Shown here piece after piece: positions 5,092 through 7,679 of a stretch of 7,679 bases of DNA (positions are counted from its first letter, which is position 1; each line of letters begins with the position of its first letter). Under the pieces are notes generated by a model. That model was not told the DNA's origin and did not search any database. It worked only from the letters and a program-made list of their open reading frames with translations. A program made the position numbers and the translations under genes. The stretch is from Methanomethylophilus sp963631655. Lineage in GTDB: Archaea > Thermoplasmatota > Thermoplasmata > Methanomassiliicoccales > Methanomethylophilaceae. The stretch covers positions 1 through 7,679 of the forward strand of contig CAVGRR010000071.1 of the NCBI GenBank assembly GCA_963631655.1, written 5' to 3'.

Positions 5092-7419
5092 TCACTCGCT
5101 CCTGGAAAGGGTTTCCCTGGCGGCCTTGAGGAGGATCCTCTGTTCGGCCGAGGCGATGATCTTCTTGGTCCTGATGAATGTATCAGGGTTGAGGGAGATG
5201 CAGTCGATTCCCTCTTCCACGAGGAACTCGCAGAAGTCGGGGTAGACGGAGGGTGCCTGTCCGCAGATGCTGACGTGCTTTCCGTTCTTGTGGGCGACCT
5301 TGATAAGCTGGGAGATCGCTGCTTTGACTCCGGGGTTCCTCTCGTCGAAGTATCCCATCTTTCCGAGGATATCGGAGTCCCTGTCGCAGCCCATGGTGAG
5401 CTGGGTCAGGTCGTTGGATCCGATGGAGAACCAGTCGCAGTACTTGCAGAACTCCTCGGCCATGAAGATGTTGACGGGGACCTCTGCCATGAAGTAGAGC
5501 TTGAGGTCGAGTCCGCGCTTGAGTCCGACGGACGCCATCATGGCGGTGATCTGTTCGACCTCGCCGATGGTCCTGACGAACGGCAGCATGATGTTGACGT
5601 TCTTGAGTCCCATGTCGTCCCTGACCTTCTTGATGGCCTTGAGCTCGCAGAGGAAGGCCTCGCGGTAGTTCTCGGAGACGTACCTGGAACATCCTCTCCA
5701 TCCGATCATGGGGTTGTCCTCGGTGGGCTCGTAGTTCGCTCCGCCCTTCATGTCGCGGTACTCGTTGGTCTTGAAGTCGGAGGTCCTGAGGGTGACGGGC
5801 CTGGGGTAGAACGCCCTGGCGACCTTTGCGATTCCGTCGGCGAGCTTGTCGATGAGCTCCTGGGACCTTCCCTCTGCGATGACCGCGCAGGGGTGTTCTC
5901 CGATGTAGTTGGTGAAGAGGAACTCGGACCTGAGGAGACCTACTCCGTCGCAGGGGAGCTGGGCGACCTCTTCGGCCTTGGTGGGCATGGACATATTGCA
6001 CATGACCTTGGTTCCAGTGACGGGGACAGGCTCTGCGAAGACAGGTGCGGCCTTGGAGGTTGCAACTTCCTCTTTCGCCTTCTTCTTGATCTCTCCGCGG
6101 TAGACGGTTCCGGTGGATCCGTCGACAGTGACGACCTCTCCGTTCTTGAGGGTGGAGGTGGCGCTTGCGGTACCGACGACACAGGGGGTTCCGAGCTCCC
6201 TGGAAATGATGGCCGCGTGACAGGTCATTCCTCCCTCGTCGGTGACGATGGCGACGGACCTGCTCATGGCGGGGACCATGTCGGGCATGGTCATCTTGGT
6301 GACGAGGACGTCTCCGTCCTTGATGACATCGAGGGACATTCCGTCCTGGTAGATGCAGACGGTTCCGGTGGCCATGCCGGGGCTGGCTCCGAGACCGGTG
6401 AGGACGACCTCTCCGCCGTCGACATCCGCTGCGGGAGTGGTGTCCGCGGATCCGATCGCGGTGATGGGCCTTGCCTGAACGAGGTATACTTTTCCGTCCT
6501 CGACGCACCATTCCATGTCCATGGGCTTGTCGTAGTGGATCTCGACCTGCCTTCCGATCTCGGCGATCTCGAGGACGCGGGAGTCGGGCAGTTTCTGAAC
6601 GGCCTGTGCCTCTTCGGGGACATCCTGTTTGACGGCTCCTCCCTTGGGGCCGCGGACGTATTTCCAGGTCTGTTTGAAAATCTTCTTGTCGCTGATGGAC
6701 ATCTTGGCTTTGTCGATGACGTAGTGGTCGGGAGTGACCTCTCCGCCGACCATCGCCTCGCCGAGACCGTAACCGCCTTCGACGATGATGTTCTTGGCAC
6801 CGTTGTGGGGGTCCACGGTGAACATGATGCCTGCGAACTCGGAGTTGACCATCTTCTGGACGACGACCGCGAGCTTGACATCCTCGTGGGAGTAGCCCTG
6901 TGCCTCCCTGTAGTAGATGGCCCTGGAGGTGAACAGCGAGGACCAGCATTTCTTGATCTTGTCGAAGAGGTCCTTCTCATCCTTGACGTTGAGATAGGTC
7001 TCCTGCTGTCCGGCGAAGGAGGCGTCGGGAAGGTCCTCTGCGGTGGCGGAAGATCTGACCGCAACGAATCCCTTCTTTCCTCCGAGGAGGATCTTGTAAC
7101 TGGATTTGATCTCGGCCTGGAGGTCCTTGGGGATGACAGCGGCGTCAAAAAGGTCCCTGATCTGCTTGGAAGCGGCGTCAAGGCTGTCGTCCGAGGTGCG
7201 GTCGATGCCTTTCAGGAGTGCGAGGATCTTGTCCATGATCCCGCTGGTGGAGATGAAATAGTCGTAGGAAACGGTGGTCAGCACGAATGCGTTGGGGACC
7301 GGGAATCCGGAGGAGGTGAGTTCTCCGAGGTTTGCACCTTTTCCGCCTACGATGGGCACGTCGGTGACGCGGAGTTCGTTAACATCGATAATTCTTCTTG
7401 TGTCGTTGACATCAGCCAT
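5092..7419 (-). CDS. ppsA: Phosphoenolpyruvate synthase (pyruvate, water dikinase)
   Basis: This cytoplasmic 775-residue enzyme makes PEP, AMP and phosphate from pyruvate, ATP and water (EC 2.7.9.2), the entry to gluconeogenesis. It is close to the roughly 790 residues usual for the family. Domains in order: the ATP-grasp, PEP/pyruvate-binding domain at about 18-320 (GGKGANLGE at 25-33, VRSSATAEDLPDASFAGQQ at 121-139, QARPIT at 315-320); the mobile phosphohistidine domain at about 335-445 with GGMTCHAAI at 396-404, where H401 carries the phosphate; and the PEP-utilising TIM barrel at about 470-770, with LRSEF at 496-500, a G-S-N-D-L-T-Q motif (667-673) and SICGQAPS at 717-724, where C719 matches the catalytic Cys. 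All key residues are present and it looks intact. ATG7419 is preceded only by a weak GGGAT-like site. No TTA, CTA or TCA codon occurs, suggesting selection for high expression. Confidence 0.95.
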   Translation of the reverse strand: MADVNDTRRIIDVNELRVTDVPIVGGKGANLGELTSSGFPVPNAFVLTTVSYDYFISTSGIMDKILALLKGIDRTSDDSLDAASKQIRDLFDAAVIPKDLQAEIKSSYKILLGGKKGFVAVRSSATAEDLPDASFAGQQETYLNVKDEKDLFDKIKKCWSSLFTSRAIYYREAQGYSHEDVKLAVVVQKMVNSEFAGIMFTVDPHNGAKNIIVEGGYGLGEAMVGGEVTPDHYVIDKAKMSISDKKIFKQTWKYVRGPKGGAVKQDVPEEAQAVQKLPDSRVLEIAEIGRQVEIHYDKPMDMEWCVEDGKVYLVQARPITAIGSADTTPAADVDGGEVVLTGLGASPGMATGTVCIYQDGMSLDVIKDGDVLVTKMTMPDMVPAMSRSVAIVTDEGGMTCHAAIISRELGTPCVVGTASATSTLKNGEVVTVDGSTGTVYRGEIKKKAKEEVATSKAAPVFAEPVPVTGTKVMCNMSMPTKAEEVAQLPCDGVGLLRSEFLFTNYIGEHPCAVIAEGRSQELIDKLADGIAKVARAFYPRPVTLRTSDFKTNEYRDMKGGANYEPTEDNPMIGWRGCSRYVSENYREAFLCELKAIKKVRDDMGLKNVNIMLPFVRTIGEVEQITAMMASVGLKRGLDLKLYFMAEVPVNIFMAEEFCKYCDWFSIGSNDLTQLTMGCDRDSDILGKMGYFDERNPGVKAAISQLIKVAHKNGKHVSICGQAPSVYPDFCEFLVEEGIDCISLNPDTFIRTKKIIASAEQRILLKAARETLSRSE

Positions 7420-7448
7420 GATTATCCCGTCATTGAAAAAGCGGTTTC

Positions 7449-7465
7449 AAAGGGAAAGACCCTTT
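7449..7465 (-). other. Hairpin in the predicted ppsA 5' leader
   Basis: AAAGGG and CCCTTT form a perfect 6-bp stem around a 5-nt loop (7455-7459), 30-46 nt upstream of the ppsA ATG. In the ppsA transcript it would lie near the 5' end of the leader. On the plus strand it is followed by T's and resembles a terminator, but no plus-strand gene ends here. Confidence 0.35.
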
Positions 7466-7490
7466 TTTATGAAGGTCCAATTGAGTTATA

Positions 7491-7500
7491 GGATATAATA
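7491..7500 (-). promoter_or_regulatory. Possible TATA box of ppsA
   Basis: On the minus strand TATTATATCC would place transcription start near 7470, giving a leader of about 50 nt that includes the 7449-7465 hairpin. No comparable box lies at leaderless distance from ATG7419. Confidence 0.35.
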
Positions 7501-7525
7501 ACAACCCTCCCACTACAGACATAAT

Positions 7526-7542
7526 ACGTGACTTCGACACGT
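7526..7542. promoter_or_regulatory. Palindrome upstream of the ppsA TATA box
   Basis: ACGTG (7526-7530) and CACGT (7538-7542) are inverted copies with a 7-bp spacer, starting about 26 bp upstream of the candidate TATA box. A competing pair, CAGAC (7516-7520) and GTCTG (7541-7545), overlaps it. The position suits a regulator binding site, but no regulator is known. Confidence 0.3.
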
Positions 7543-7546
7543 CTGC

Positions 7547-7583
7547 TTAAAACAAGATGAAACTCGATAGCCCCAGCTGTCGA
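7547..7583 (-). terminator. Hairpin plus U-rich tract ending an upstream minus-strand gene
   Basis: On the minus strand an 8-bp stem (7583-7576 with 7571-7564, one G-U pair, 4-nt loop) is followed by GTTTCATCTTGTTTTAA (7563-7547). The layout copies the ppsA terminator at 5046-5085 and lies 13 nt after a minus-strand stop codon at 7597. Confidence 0.4.
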
Positions 7584-7596
7584 TTACTGGTCGGGT

Positions 7597-7679
7597 TCAA
7601 TCCGAGATGTATCCCAGAAGATATTGAGGGTTGATCTGTAACGTATCTGTGAAATCAAAGTATATGTCAGTGACCTGAG
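7597..7679 (-). CDS. Possible C-terminal end of an unidentified gene (5' part outside window)
   Basis: Reading the minus strand from the right edge, one frame stays open for 26 codons to a TGA at 7597-7599. It ends in residues Q-I-N-P-Q-Y-L-L-G-Y-I-S-D. This loosely resembles the last helix of Cro/C1-type (XRE) helix-turn-helix domains, where a similar 'spdYLLG' segment is common, but it is too short to identify. A terminator-like hairpin follows 13 nt after the stop, which favours a real gene end. Another minus frame is also open here (stop at 7584-7586) but gives a less protein-like sequence. Confidence 0.3.
   Translation of the reverse strand, partial: QVTDIYFDFTDTLQINPQYLLGYISD

Noticed and set aside
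5183..6949. A 588-codon Arg/His-rich frame on the same strand as ppsA, shifted
   Set aside because: It is a shadow of ppsA in another frame; the extreme Arg, Gly, His and Gln composition is typical of a GC-rich frame artefact.
7449..7468. Terminator on the plus strand (stem followed by T's)
   Set aside because: No supported plus-strand gene ends upstream of it; it fits better as a leader hairpin of ppsA.
5086..7491. An 801-codon open frame on the plus strand opposite ppsA
   Set aside because: It is in register with ppsA codons, its translation is dominated by Gly, Asp, Val, Leu and Ser with no recognisable motif, and the opposite strand encodes an intact PEP synthase with all catalytic residues. 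Codon bias explains it.
7587..7617. tRNA T-arm-like hairpin (TCGG-gttcaat-CCGA) with an outer CTGG/CCAG pair
   Set aside because: The stem is only 4 bp, the loop lacks the standard TTC spacing, and no acceptor, D or anticodon arm can be built around it. It also overlaps the likely end of a protein-coding frame.
5043..7661. Repeated TGTGAAATCAAA at 5043 and again near 7649
   Set aside because: Only two 12-nt AT-rich copies, one of them crossing the MATE stop codon; no boundaries, inverted ends or mobile-element features go with them.
7551..7679. Possible C/D box guide RNA (GATGA near 7556, CTGA near 7675)
   Set aside because: The boxes are imperfect and more than 100 nt apart, without internal D' and C' boxes at archaeal spacing.

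Overview
The window looks like chromosomal DNA from a euryarchaeon, most likely a methanogen of the Thermoplasmata lineage (Methanomassiliicoccales-like). This rests on three things: AT-rich TATA-type promoters about 25-30 nt before start codons with no ribosome binding site (leaderless transcripts), a CBS-pair/ParB-like protein of a type known from archaea, and a gluconeogenic PEP synthase. The lineage is an inference from style and protein character, not from a marker gene.

Layout. At the left edge (1-138, minus) lies the N-terminus of an exported or membrane-anchored protein that runs off the window. A 219-nt AT-rich spacer separates it from a divergent two-gene operon (358-2039, plus) for an ABC-2 type exporter: a DrrA/NodI-like ATPase and a six-helix NodJ/DrrB-like permease, joined by a TGATG overlap. 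Next is an independently promoted, probably leaderless gene (2097-3173, plus) for a two-CBS plus ParB-like protein with a long lysine-rich, histone-H1-like tail. It is tail-to-tail, with a 1-nt gap, to a MarR-family repressor gene (3175-3588, minus). The MarR gene is divergent from a MATE-family efflux pump gene (3676-5046, plus) across an 87-nt promoter region, a typical arrangement for a drug-responsive repressor and its pump. The pump gene converges on ppsA (5092-7419, minus), phosphoenolpyruvate synthase, and a strong hairpin with a U-rich tail separates the two. The right edge (7420-7679) holds the ppsA promoter region, a palindrome, and possibly the 3' end and terminator of another minus-strand gene.

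How the genes relate. There are two separate export systems (ABC-2 and MATE). Only the MATE pump has an obvious local regulator. PEP synthase is a housekeeping enzyme making PEP from pyruvate for gluconeogenesis; its codon choice (no TTA, CTA or TCA in 775 codons) suggests strong expression. The least ordinary item is the CBS-ParB protein with the H1-like tail, which could link nucleotide sensing to nucleic-acid binding. I see no mobile element, CRISPR array, rRNA or convincing tRNA, and nothing that clearly makes up a new multi-gene system.
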